Part shown: piece after piece, positions 9,494-17,923 of the stretch | Layout: the number at the start of each line of letters is the position of its first letter | How positions within the stretch are numbered: the stretch's first letter is position 1 | From: Ruegeria arenilitoris | GTDB taxonomy: Bacteria > Pseudomonadota > Alphaproteobacteria > Rhodobacterales > Rhodobacteraceae | NCBI RefSeq assembly: GCF_013030985.1 | Contig: NZ_WPYP01000001.1 | Span: forward strand, 1,110,828 to 1,174,827 | DNA: 64,000 nucleotides | Direction: 5' to 3' | The notes under the pieces: model-generated | What the model was told of the DNA's origin: nothing | Database searches by the model: none | Seen by the model: only the letters and a program-made list of their open reading frames with translations | Position numbers and translations under genes: made by a program

Positions 9494-10232
9494 CCTGAAC
9501 CTGATCGGTATCGGCACAGGCAACCCGGATCACGTGACCTTGCAGGGCGCGCAGGCGATCCGCGATGCGGACCTGATCCTGATCCCCCGCAAGGGTGAAA
9601 ACAAGGCCGATCTGGCCGGGTTGCGCGAAGAGATCATTGCGGCGGTAACCGACACGTCGCCGCAGATCGCTTATTTTGACATCCCCAAGCGCCGCTCGGA
9701 TGACGGATATCTGCGCGGTGTGGACGAATGGCACGATGCTATTGCCCTGCGCTGGCACGAGGCGATCCAGGCCCACCCAAAGGCAAAGCATGTGGCCTTG
9801 CTGATCTGGGGCGACCCGTCGCTGTATGACAGCTCGCTGCGGATCGCTTCGCGGTTGGAACCGCAGCCAGAAACAAGAGTGATCCCCGGCATCACCGCTC
9901 TGCAGGCGCTGACGGCAGCCCATGCGATTCCGATCAACGATCTGGGCGCACCCTATGTCGTCACCACTGGGCGGCGTATCCGTGATGAAGGTTGGCCCGC
10001 AAACGCCTCGAAAGTGGCGGTTATGCTGGACGGTGAATGCTCGTTCCAAAGCCTTGAGATGCAGGACTATGACATCTGGTGGGGCGCCTATGTGGGTATG
10101 AAAGAGGAACTGCTGATCAAGGGCCCCCTGGCCGACGTGGCGCAACAGATTCTGGACACCCGCGCCAGCGCGCGCGCTGATCACGGTTGGATCATGGATA
10201 TCTACCTGCTGCAGAAACGCACAGGATTGTGA
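9486..10232 (+). CDS. cobF: Precorrin-6A synthase (deacetylating) CobF
   Basis: CobF removes the extruded acetyl group and methylates C1 of precorrin-5 to give precorrin-6A, a step restricted to the aerobic pathway. The 248-residue protein begins MYDLNLIGIGTGNPDHVTLQ and has IPRKGENKADL, LLIWGDPSLYDSSLRIA and VIPGITALQALTAAHAIP, all typical of CobF. The ATG is preferred over a TTG six bases upstream. It overlaps cobA by eight bases and is the last recognised cob gene of the run. With CobF and CobG both present the pathway is clearly oxygen-dependent. Confidence 0.95.
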   Translation: MYDLNLIGIGTGNPDHVTLQGAQAIRDADLILIPRKGENKADLAGLREEIIAAVTDTSPQIAYFDIPKRRSDDGYLRGVDEWHDAIALRWHEAIQAHPKAKHVALLIWGDPSLYDSSLRIASRLEPQPETRVIPGITALQALTAAHAIPINDLGAPYVVTTGRRIRDEGWPANASKVAVMLDGECSFQSLEMQDYDIWWGAYVGMKEELLIKGPLADVAQQILDTRASARADHGWIMDIYLLQKRTGL

Positions 10233-10293
10233 GTGCGCCGCCCCCGGTTCTCTGTCATCAATAAATCCAGTTTTGGTGCTGGAGGTGACAAGA

Positions 10294-10752
10294 ATGCGTG
10301 TTCTATGGGCGTTGCTTTGCTGTTTGACGCTGCCTGCCTGGGCCGATGAACCCCTATCGGGCTGGGCGGTTTACCCAACTGACAAAAGCTACGAGGACCT
10401 CGTGGCCGACACCAAGGCCGCGGTGAAAGAAAACGGGCTGATTGTGGTGACACAGGCCGGGCCGACCAAAGCGGCAGCCGCGCGGGGCATCATCATTCCT
10501 GGAAATCTGGTGATCGGGGCCTTTAACAACGACTATGCCGTGCGCGTTCTGGAAACCTCGGTCCGGGCGATGATCGAGGCCCCAATCCGGTTTTACGTCA
10601 CTGAAAACGAGGACGGCACTGCCACCCTGTCCTACAAAACACCCAGCTTCGTGTTCGCGCCCTATGTTTATGAGGGTGGCGAACCGCTGAGCGACATTGC
10701 CGCGGAACTTGACACAAAGTTTCAGTCAGTGGCGGAAACCGCAGTCAAATAG
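10294..10752 (+). CDS. Secreted DUF302 domain protein
   Basis: The protein has 152 residues with a clear Sec signal peptide (VLWALLCCLTLPAWA, predicted cleavage before DEP). The mature part fits DUF302 proteins: a repeated beta-alpha fold with the SYEDLVADTKAAVKENGLIVV segment and a hydrophobic VIGAFNNDYAVRVLE core. The function of DUF302 is not established. The start is set by GGAGGTGA seven bases upstream; an earlier in-frame TTG is rejected. It lies 61 bases after cobF in the same direction, so it may be read through from the cob operon, but nothing ties it to cobalamin. Confidence 0.82.
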   Translation: MRVLWALLCCLTLPAWADEPLSGWAVYPTDKSYEDLVADTKAAVKENGLIVVTQAGPTKAAAARGIIIPGNLVIGAFNNDYAVRVLETSVRAMIEAPIRFYVTENEDGTATLSYKTPSFVFAPYVYEGGEPLSDIAAELDTKFQSVAETAVK

Positions 10753-10831
10753 TCACACTGACGTGAACCTGCTTGCGTCCGGGCGCGTCCTCCGCAATCT
10801 CCTGTGAAATACGATTTTCGGAGTTTGACTG

Positions 10832-12451
10832 ATGCAGGACCTGTCCCCCCGTGCGGCTGACCTTTTGGCCCACCGTCTTTACGAGGCCGGATGCCGCCAC
10901 GCCTTCGGGATGCCGGGCGGCGAAGTTCTGACGCTGGTCGACGCGCTGGAACAGGCTGGGATCACCTTTCACCTGACCAAACACGAAAACGCCGCAGGGT
11001 TCATGGCCGAGGCCGTGCATCACCGCGACGGCGCGCCTGCAATTTTGGTGGCGACGCTTGGCCCCGGCGCGATGAACGGGATCAACGTGGTCGCCAACGC
11101 GCTGCAGGACCGTGTACCGATGATCGTGTTGACCGGCTGCGTCGATGCGGACGAGGCGCTGACCTATACCCATCAGGTCATGGATCATGCGCAGGTCTAT
11201 CGCTCGATCACCAAGGGCACGTTCACTCTGACCGCGCAAGGTGCGGACATCGTGGCTGACAAGGCTGTGTCGTTGGCCAACCAGCCGCGTCCCGGCCCGG
11301 TGCATATCGACGTACCGATCTCGGTTGCGGATACGCGCGTATCCGGCGTCAAACGCCGCCGCCTCTCAAAACCCGCCGCTGTCGCGCCCGAGGGGAATTG
11401 CGTGGAAAAAGCCCGCCGCTGGGTGGCCGAGGCCGAGCGCCCCATCGCGATTGTGGGTCTGGACGTGCTCTATGACGACTCGCGCAATGTGGTGCAGGCG
11501 TTTCTGGAGCATTTCAGCATTCCCTTCGTTACCACCTACAAGGCCAAGGGTGTGGTCCCCGAGGATCATCCTCTGTGTCTCGGTGGCGTGGGCCTGTCAC
11601 CGTTGGCCGACAAACATCTGGTGCCGCTGGTTGAACAGTCCGATCTGGTTCTGTGCCTTGGCTATGACCCCATCGAAATGCGCCCGGGCTGGCGCGAGAT
11701 CTGGGACCCCGACGAAAAGCGGGTCATCGATATCTCTGCCGTGGTCAACGACCACTATATGCATCATGCCGAATTGAATTTGGTGGCCCATACCGGTGCC
11801 ACGCTTGAGGCCATCGCCAAAGGCAACCCTGCCCGCGCGACATGGCCGGGTGGTGAGCCCGCACGGGTCAAAGCCGCCTTGGCGCAGGCCTTCCCCACCG
11901 ATGACAACTGGGGGCCTGCCGCGGTGATCGCCGAGACCCGTGCCACTCTGCCCACCGAAACACTGGCAACCGCCGATAGCGGCGCGCATCGTATCCTGCT
12001 GAGCCAGATGTGGGACTGCCACGAAGAACGCGGGCTGATCCAATCCTCGGCGTTGTGCACCATGGGCTGCGCGGTGCCGATGGCGATTGGCCTGAAACTG
12101 GCCGAACCAGACCGCCCGGTGATCAGCTTCTCGGGCGATGCCGGGTTCTTGATGGTCGCCGGAGAACTATCGACCGCCGCCGAGATGGGCGGAAACCCGA
12201 TCTTTCTGGTCTTTGTCGATGCCAGCCTTGCGCTGATCGAACTGAAACAACGGCAACGCCAGATGGGCAACAAAGGCGTGGACTTCGATCGCCACGACTT
12301 TGCCGCCATGGGTCGGGCCTTTGGTGGCAACGGCCACACCGTCCGCAACCGCGCTGAACTACGCGCCGCTCTTGATGCAGCCGTCAAGGCCGATACATTC
12401 ACCGTAATCGCTGCCGAGATTGACCGTGGAGGCTATGATGGCCGGATCTGA
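10832..12451 (+). CDS. ThDP-dependent enzyme of the acetolactate synthase/2-oxoacid decarboxylase family
   Basis: The 539-residue protein has the three-domain layout of the family. The N-terminal pyrimidine-binding domain has the activating glutamate in LTKHENAAGFMAEA near residue 51. A central domain contains IAIVGLDVLYDD. The C-terminal pyrophosphate-binding domain has ISFSGDAGFLMVAGELSTAA. The usual Asn-Asn end of the ThDP motif reads FVDAS, a variation seen in some non-ALS members. THQVMDHAQVYRSITK resembles catabolic acetolactate synthases. No small regulatory subunit gene is adjacent. It overlaps the downstream CoA-transferase gene by 14 bases, hinting at a substrate passed between a thioester and a carboligase or decarboxylase step, as in oxalate or 2-hydroxyacyl-CoA metabolism. 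The substrate is unknown. GGAG precedes the ATG. Confidence 0.8.
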   Translation: MQDLSPRAADLLAHRLYEAGCRHAFGMPGGEVLTLVDALEQAGITFHLTKHENAAGFMAEAVHHRDGAPAILVATLGPGAMNGINVVANALQDRVPMIVLTGCVDADEALTYTHQVMDHAQVYRSITKGTFTLTAQGADIVADKAVSLANQPRPGPVHIDVPISVADTRVSGVKRRRLSKPAAVAPEGNCVEKARRWVAEAERPIAIVGLDVLYDDSRNVVQAFLEHFSIPFVTTYKAKGVVPEDHPLCLGGVGLSPLADKHLVPLVEQSDLVLCLGYDPIEMRPGWREIWDPDEKRVIDISAVVNDHYMHHAELNLVAHTGATLEAIAKGNPARATWPGGEPARVKAALAQAFPTDDNWGPAAVIAETRATLPTETLATADSGAHRILLSQMWDCHEERGLIQSSALCTMGCAVPMAIGLKLAEPDRPVISFSGDAGFLMVAGELSTAAEMGGNPIFLVFVDASLALIELKQRQRQMGNKGVDFDRHDFAAMGRAFGGNGHTVRNRAELRAALDAAVKADTFTVIAAEIDRGGYDGRI

Positions 12452-13622
12452 GGGACCGCTGAAGGGTATAAAAGTACTGGACCTCAGCCGTATTCTGGCC
12501 GGGCCAACCTGCACGCAATTGCTGGGCGATCTGGGCGCCAGCGTCATCAAGATCGAAAACCCGGCGACCGGCGGGGACGACACGCGGCAATGGGGCCCTC
12601 CGTATGTCAAGGATGCGGACGGCAACCGCTCGGACCTGAGCGCCTATTTCATGTCGACCAACCGCAACAAGAAATCGGTGGCCATTGACATCACCTCGGC
12701 TGAGGGTCAGGCGCAGATCAAGCGGCTGGCCGCGCAGGCGGATATCCTGATCGAGAATTTCAAACCCGGCGGTCTGGCGAAATATGGGCTGGACTACGCG
12801 ACCCTCTCGCCCGAGTTTCCCAGCCTCGTTTATTGCTCGATCTCGGGCTATGGCCAGACCGGGCCGAACGCGTCCAAACCCGGCTATGACCTGATGGCGC
12901 AGGGCTATGGCGGGATCATGTCACTGACCGGTGACGCTGACGGGGCCCCGATGAAGGTGGGCGTTGGCATCGCTGACGTGATGTGCGGGATGTACGCGAC
13001 CGTCGGCATTCTGGCCGCGCTGCGCCATCGCGATCAGACCGGTGAAGGCCAGCAGATCGATCTGGCACTGGTCGATACGCAGGTGTCATGGCTGATAAAT
13101 GAGGGTGTGAATTACCTGACCTCGGGCGATGTGCCCCAGCGGCGCGGCAACGGTCACCCCAATATCGTGCCCTATGACGTTTATGAAACCGCCGATGGTC
13201 ACGTCATTCTGGCCGTCGGAAACGATGGCCAGTTCCGCCGCTTTTGCGAGTTCATCGGTCATCCGGAACTGGCAGACGACCCGCGCTTTGCCACCAATCC
13301 CGCACGGCTGGAAAACCGCGACGCCCTGAACGCGGTGCTGCGCCCGGCGGTGCAGACCTACGCCACGGCCACCGTTATCGCCGAGCTTGAAACCCGCAAA
13401 GTGCCCGTTGGTCCGGTGCAAACGCTGGACCAGGTTTTTGCCACAAATCAGGTCGCGGCGCGGCAAATGCAGATCGCCATGCAGGCCGCCCCGGGCGAGG
13501 TGAAATTGATCGGCAATCCGCTGAAACTGTCCCGCACGCCTGTAACATATCGCAGTGCCCCGCCCGTATTTGGGGCGGACACTCAGGCTGTACTGAACGC
13601 CGAAAATCCATTCGAAGATTGA
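12438..13622 (+). CDS. CaiB/BaiF family III CoA-transferase
   Basis: Family III CoA-transferases move CoA between carboxylic acids through an aspartyl-CoA thioester. The 394-residue protein shows the family start GIKVLDLSRILAGPTCTQLLGDLGA, then VIKIENP and TNRNKKSVAIDI. The catalytic aspartate region is KPGYDLMAQGYGGIMSLTG, followed by GVGIADVMCGMYA. GGAGG five bases upstream of the second of two adjacent ATG codons selects this start. It overlaps the preceding ThDP-enzyme gene by 14 bases, so the two products probably act in one pathway. The acid substrate cannot be read from the sequence; oxalate, mesaconate and carnitine families are all related. Confidence 0.85.
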   Translation: MAGSEGPLKGIKVLDLSRILAGPTCTQLLGDLGASVIKIENPATGGDDTRQWGPPYVKDADGNRSDLSAYFMSTNRNKKSVAIDITSAEGQAQIKRLAAQADILIENFKPGGLAKYGLDYATLSPEFPSLVYCSISGYGQTGPNASKPGYDLMAQGYGGIMSLTGDADGAPMKVGVGIADVMCGMYATVGILAALRHRDQTGEGQQIDLALVDTQVSWLINEGVNYLTSGDVPQRRGNGHPNIVPYDVYETADGHVILAVGNDGQFRRFCEFIGHPELADDPRFATNPARLENRDALNAVLRPAVQTYATATVIAELETRKVPVGPVQTLDQVFATNQVAARQMQIAMQAAPGEVKLIGNPLKLSRTPVTYRSAPPVFGADTQAVLNAENPFED

Positions 13623-13660
13623 AACACAGCCCCCATTTCGGCGGCAAGTTGCTGAAACAT

Positions 13661-13683
13661 GCCGTTGAATCGGCGGTTTTTTT
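13661..13683 (+). terminator. Weak candidate terminator after the CoA-transferase gene
   Basis: A short GCCG-loop-CGGC stem is followed within two bases by seven T residues. A slightly longer alternative pairing uses CGGCA at about 13632 with TGCCG. The stem is weak; the T run is the main evidence. Confidence 0.35.
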
Positions 13684-13803
13684 CACGTTTTCCACACACG
13701 GCATTTCACCAATTCGAGAGCAGCGGCGATACTGATACGACGCCACTGAAGTCTCTGCTAAATCAGATATTGTACAAATTCATAATTGGATCGGATAACT
13801 CCC

Positions 13804-15174
13804 ATGAAACAAGATGTGTTCGGACAGATGAACACCCTCAGCCAGCCCGCAAGCGTCGAGGCGTGGAATGGTGTTCTGCTTGGCTTCATGGCGCATTCGG
13901 CCAGCACGCCGCAGCATCTGGGCAAAGTGCTTGAGCTTGAGCCCGACTTTGCCCTGGGTCATGCGATCAAAGGTCTGTTCATGGTCCTGCTGGGCCGACG
14001 TGAGATGACGGCAGTCGCGGTTGAGGCATTGTCAGCCGCGAACGCAGCGGCAGAACGGCAGCCGGTTTCCGCGCGCGAGCAGCTGTATATCGAGGCGCTG
14101 GGCCTTTATCTGGCCGACCTGCCCTCGCAGGCTGTTCACAAGTTCGAAGAAATTCTGCGTGCCCACCCGCAGGACACGCTGGCAATGAAACTCAGCCACG
14201 CGACGCGGTTCGTTCTGGGCGACTCGGCCGGGATGCGCCGCTCGATCGAACGGGTGATGCCCGCCTATGCGCCTGATCATCCCGGACGCGGTTATCTGCT
14301 GGGCTGTCATTCCTTCGCTCTGGAAGAAACCGGTGCCTATGAAAAAGCCGAGATTGCCGGACGTCAGGCGCTGTGGATGGTGTCGGACGACGCATGGGGC
14401 CTGCACGCGGTAGCCCACGTGCACGAGATGACGGGCAACGCGCAGTTGGGTCTGGATTGGTTGGCCGGGCGCGAGGACGCTTGGACTCACTGTAACAACT
14501 TCCGCTATCACGTCTGGTGGCACAAAGCGCTGATGCATCTGGATCTGGGTCAGGTCGACCGGGTGATGGAGCTGTATGACAACTACATCCGTCAGGACAA
14601 AACTGACGACTACCGCGATATTTCGAACGCCACCTCGCTGCTGTCGCGGCTAGAGTTGGAAGGCGTCGATGTCGGCAACCGCTGGGAAGAGCTGGCCGAT
14701 CTCAGCGCTGCCCGGACCGAGGATGGTTGCCTGATTTTTGCCGATCTGCACTACCTTCTGGCCCTGACCGGGGACAACCGCACCGACGCGACAAACAAGA
14801 TGTTGAAGCGTATCCAGAAGGACGCGCAGCGCAATCAGGGGGACACCCCGATCCGCATGTCCGATCCGGGCATTGCAGCCGCCAAAGGGCTTGAGGCCTT
14901 CGGCGAAGGCCTTTACGGTTCGGCATTCGACTTTTTATCGAGCGCCCGTAGTGGTATGCAGCTGGCAGGGGGCAGCCACGCCCAACGTGATGTATTCGAG
15001 CGCATCACAATTGATTCCGGCCTGCGCGCGGGCCGTCTGGATGCTGTCGAGCGCATCCTGGACGATCGCCGCGCCAAACGCGCCGGAGGCGAGGATAATT
15101 ACGCTCTGGCGCGCCGCGCATTGATAGACGCGGCCCGCGATGACCGAGACGCACAAAGCGTTCCGGCTGAATAA
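13804..15174 (+). CDS. TPR protein of the TTC38 type
   Basis: The protein has 456 residues, no signal peptide and no membrane segment, and is built of helical TPR-like repeats. The segment WGLHAVAHVHEMTGNAQLGLDWL matches the conserved core of tetratricopeptide repeat protein 38 (TTC38) homologues. A likely function is not known for bacterial members. It ends 35 bases before opgC in the same direction, so it may be part of the glucan cluster. The ATG lacks a good ribosome binding site, and an in-frame TTG lies 18 bases upstream. The upstream region is somewhat AT-rich with a TTGTACAA palindrome. Confidence 0.75.
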   Translation: MKQDVFGQMNTLSQPASVEAWNGVLLGFMAHSASTPQHLGKVLELEPDFALGHAIKGLFMVLLGRREMTAVAVEALSAANAAAERQPVSAREQLYIEALGLYLADLPSQAVHKFEEILRAHPQDTLAMKLSHATRFVLGDSAGMRRSIERVMPAYAPDHPGRGYLLGCHSFALEETGAYEKAEIAGRQALWMVSDDAWGLHAVAHVHEMTGNAQLGLDWLAGREDAWTHCNNFRYHVWWHKALMHLDLGQVDRVMELYDNYIRQDKTDDYRDISNATSLLSRLELEGVDVGNRWEELADLSAARTEDGCLIFADLHYLLALTGDNRTDATNKMLKRIQKDAQRNQGDTPIRMSDPGIAAAKGLEAFGEGLYGSAFDFLSSARSGMQLAGGSHAQRDVFERITIDSGLRAGRLDAVERILDDRRAKRAGGEDNYALARRALIDAARDDRDAQSVPAE

Positions 15175-15209
15175 CAAAACAAAAAAAGACCAAGAAGGAC
15201 AGAATACGT

Positions 15210-16427
15210 ATGGCGACAGCTTCGCCCGCTTCTGATTTTGCGCCTGTGGTGGCCTCGACGGCTGCCCCTGCGCGCACGCGCGACCCGCGGCTGGATTTCT
15301 ATCGCGGCATCGCGATGTTCATCATTCTGATCGCGCATATCCCCAACGACCCATGGGCCAAGTGGATTCCCGCTCGATTCGGGTTCTCGGACGCGACCGA
15401 GATATTCGTGTTCTGCTCGGGCATGGCCTCAGCCATCGCATTCGGCGGCGCGTTTCTGCGCAAAGGCTGGTGGATGGGCACGGCCCGCGTCGCCTTCCGC
15501 ATCTGGCAGGTCTACTGGGCGCATATCGCGCTGTTCTTCTTTGTCGCCATGACCATGGCGGCGCTGGATCAGAGCGGACTGTTCGAGAAAAACTATATCT
15601 CGTCACTGAATTTGCAGCATTTCTTCAATGACCCGGCGCCTCAGATTGTCGGGATGTTCACCCTGACTTATGTGCCGAACTACTTCGACATCCTGCCGAT
15701 GTATCTGGTGGTTCTGGCGATGATGCCGCTGGTCATGGGCCTGTCGCGGATCGGGTTCTGGGCAGTTGCCTTGGCCTCGATCACGCTGTGGCTGGTCGCA
15801 CAGACCGACGCGCTGGACCTGCCGGCCGAGCCTTGGTCGGACCGTCAGTGGTTTTTCAACCCCTTTGGCTGGCAGTTGCTGTTCTTCACCGGGTTCGCCT
15901 TCATGCGCGGCTGGCTACCGGCGCCTCCGGTATCGAAAACACTGATCTGGGCGGCGGCGCTGTTCCTGATCTTCTCGATGCCTTTTGGTTCGTGGAAAGT
16001 GTTCACCTGGATCAACGCGGCAGCCCCTGATCTGGCCGAGGAAATCCGCAAGGTCTGGCCGGTTACCAAGGAACTCCGCGACAAGACGGATTTCGGCCTG
16101 TTCCGTTACCTGCACTTCCTGTCTCTGGCCTATCTGGGTTGGGTCGTAGCGGGCGAGCATGGCCACCGCCTGATCGCCACCGGGCACGGCGCTGCGGCCA
16201 AAGTCTGGCAATTCCTTCTGACCGTGATCACCAAGGTCGGGCAGCAATCGCTGGCAGTGTTCGTATTTTCCATGGCGGCAGCACGGCTTATCGGCGTCGG
16301 ACTGGACCTGAGTGGGCGAGATGTTGCCAGCGTCTTCATCGCAAACATGATTGGATTTGCGATGATCATCGGCGTTGCTTACATGGCCGCTTGGTTCAAG
16401 TCACAACCCTGGAAGTCGAAAAAATGA
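15210..16427 (+). CDS. opgC: OpgC-type membrane acyltransferase (periplasmic glucan succinyltransferase)
   Basis: OpgC transfers succinyl groups to osmoregulated periplasmic glucans in alphaproteobacteria such as Rhodobacter sphaeroides. The 405-residue protein has about ten hydrophobic membrane segments. It begins with the OpgC signature RDPRLDFYRGIAMFIILIAHIPNDPW, with the acyltransferase-type RLDFYRG, and FSDATEIFVFCSG follows. AAGGA precedes the start. The stop overlaps opgG as ATGA, so glucan synthesis and substitution genes are coupled. The succinyl donor specificity is inferred from the family. Confidence 0.88.
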   Translation: MATASPASDFAPVVASTAAPARTRDPRLDFYRGIAMFIILIAHIPNDPWAKWIPARFGFSDATEIFVFCSGMASAIAFGGAFLRKGWWMGTARVAFRIWQVYWAHIALFFFVAMTMAALDQSGLFEKNYISSLNLQHFFNDPAPQIVGMFTLTYVPNYFDILPMYLVVLAMMPLVMGLSRIGFWAVALASITLWLVAQTDALDLPAEPWSDRQWFFNPFGWQLLFFTGFAFMRGWLPAPPVSKTLIWAAALFLIFSMPFGSWKVFTWINAAAPDLAEEIRKVWPVTKELRDKTDFGLFRYLHFLSLAYLGWVVAGEHGHRLIATGHGAAAKVWQFLLTVITKVGQQSLAVFVFSMAAARLIGVGLDLSGRDVASVFIANMIGFAMIIGVAYMAAWFKSQPWKSKK

Positions 16428-17923
16428 ACTTTACACGTCGCGCATTTCTGGCCTCGACTTCGGCGCTTGCCTTTGCGCCGGCCACGTTTGCCACCGGCGG
16501 GGAAACTCCGTTTGACCGCAACGACGTCATCGCCATGGCCCGGGAACTGGCCAGCCAGCCTTATGCCGAACGCGAGATGGTGCCGCAGGAATGGCAGGAT
16601 CTGACGTATGAGCAATACCGCTCGATCCGGTTCCGTCTGGACCGCGCGCTTTGGTATGAGACCGAGACACCCTTCAACGTCGATTTCTTCACCCCCGGCC
16701 TGTACTTCCCGCGCACGGTAAAGGTGATGACGGTCGAAAACGGGATGGCTGCGCCTGTCGCCTTTGACCTGTCCATGTTCGACAAGTCCGAGGACGTGCC
16801 GGAATTGCCGATCGACGACACGCTGGGCTTTTCCGGCCTGCGCCTGCGCACCGAGATGCACCGCCCCGGCAAAACCGACGAATTCTGCGTCTGGCAAGGG
16901 GCCAGCTATTTCCGTGCCATTGGTCTGCACGAGGTCTACGGTCTGTCCGCCCGCGGTCTGGCGTTGAAGACCGGCGACCCGGATGGTGAGGAATTCCCCG
17001 AATTCATCCGCTTCTGGCTGGAACGCCCGAAACCCGGCCAGCGCGACATGGTTGTCCACGCGCTGATGGACAGCCCCAGCGTGACCGGTGCCTATCGGTT
17101 CAACGTCACCGCCGGTGCTGATTGCGTGATGGATATCGAGGCCACACTGTTCCCACGCGAAGAGCTGACCCATGTCGGCATCGCCCCCGGCACCTCGATG
17201 TTCCTGTTCGATCAGACCAACCACAGCCGGTTCGACGATTTCCGCCCCGCCGTGCATGACAGCGACGGTCTACTGATCCGCAACGGCGCCGGAGAGGTGC
17301 TGTGGCGCCCGCTGGCCAACCCCACGCGGCTGCAGTTTTCATCCTTTGTCGACATGAACCCGCGCGGGTTTGGCCTGATGCAGCGCAAGCGTGAATTCTC
17401 GGACTACGCGGATCTTGAGGCGAATTACCACAAGCGCCCAGGCCTGTGGGTCGAACCCAATGGCGATTGGGGCAAAGGGGCCGTCACTCTGGTTGAGATT
17501 CCGGCCGATCAGGAAATCTATGACAACATCGTTGCCTACTGGCGGCCTGCCGAACCCTACGCGGCAGGTAGCCAGGTCGATCTGTCCTACCGCCTGATCT
17601 GGGGCGAGGAACCCCAGCGCACGCCGATGCCACGCGTGATCAACACCGCGATGGGTGAGAACACCTTTGGCGAAGGGCGTCTGGCGGTTATCGACTTTGA
17701 GGAAAGTGAGCTGTTCGACGACCCCGAGGCGATGACGATCTTTGTCGACTCGCCCCATGCCGAAACCTCCGAAGGCGTACTGCAGCACAACCCGGACACC
17801 GGCGGGCTGCGGTTGGCGTTTTCGTTCCAGCCGGGCGACCGCAATCACGTGGAACTGCGCGCGCAGTTGCTGAAAGACAAACAACCGGCCTCTGAGGTCT
17901 GGCTTTACCGTTGGACCGCATGA
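16424..17923 (+). CDS. opgG: Periplasmic glucan biosynthesis protein OpgG/OpgD
   Basis: OpgG-family proteins act in the periplasm on the glucan backbone. The related E. coli OpgD is an endo-beta-1,2-glucanase of family GH186. The 499-residue protein starts with a twin-arginine-like signal (NFTRRAFLASTSALAFAPA), a feature of OpgD more than of OpgG in E. coli. Family segments are YEQYRSIRF, GASYFRAIGLHEVYGLSARGLAL, EFPEFIRFWLE, FNVTAGADCVMDIEATLF and GFGLMQRKREFSDY. The ATG overlaps the opgC stop, and a longer in-frame extension inside opgC is rejected. It overlaps opgH by four bases. Confidence 0.93.
   Translation: MNFTRRAFLASTSALAFAPATFATGGETPFDRNDVIAMARELASQPYAEREMVPQEWQDLTYEQYRSIRFRLDRALWYETETPFNVDFFTPGLYFPRTVKVMTVENGMAAPVAFDLSMFDKSEDVPELPIDDTLGFSGLRLRTEMHRPGKTDEFCVWQGASYFRAIGLHEVYGLSARGLALKTGDPDGEEFPEFIRFWLERPKPGQRDMVVHALMDSPSVTGAYRFNVTAGADCVMDIEATLFPREELTHVGIAPGTSMFLFDQTNHSRFDDFRPAVHDSDGLLIRNGAGEVLWRPLANPTRLQFSSFVDMNPRGFGLMQRKREFSDYADLEANYHKRPGLWVEPNGDWGKGAVTLVEIPADQEIYDNIVAYWRPAEPYAAGSQVDLSYRLIWGEEPQRTPMPRVINTAMGENTFGEGRLAVIDFEESELFDDPEAMTIFVDSPHAETSEGVLQHNPDTGGLRLAFSFQPGDRNHVELRAQLLKDKQPASEVWLYRWTA

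Noticed and set aside
1..10300. Cobalamin riboswitch
   Set aside because: No B12-box-like sequence or suitable leader is visible; the operon promoter is probably upstream of the window.
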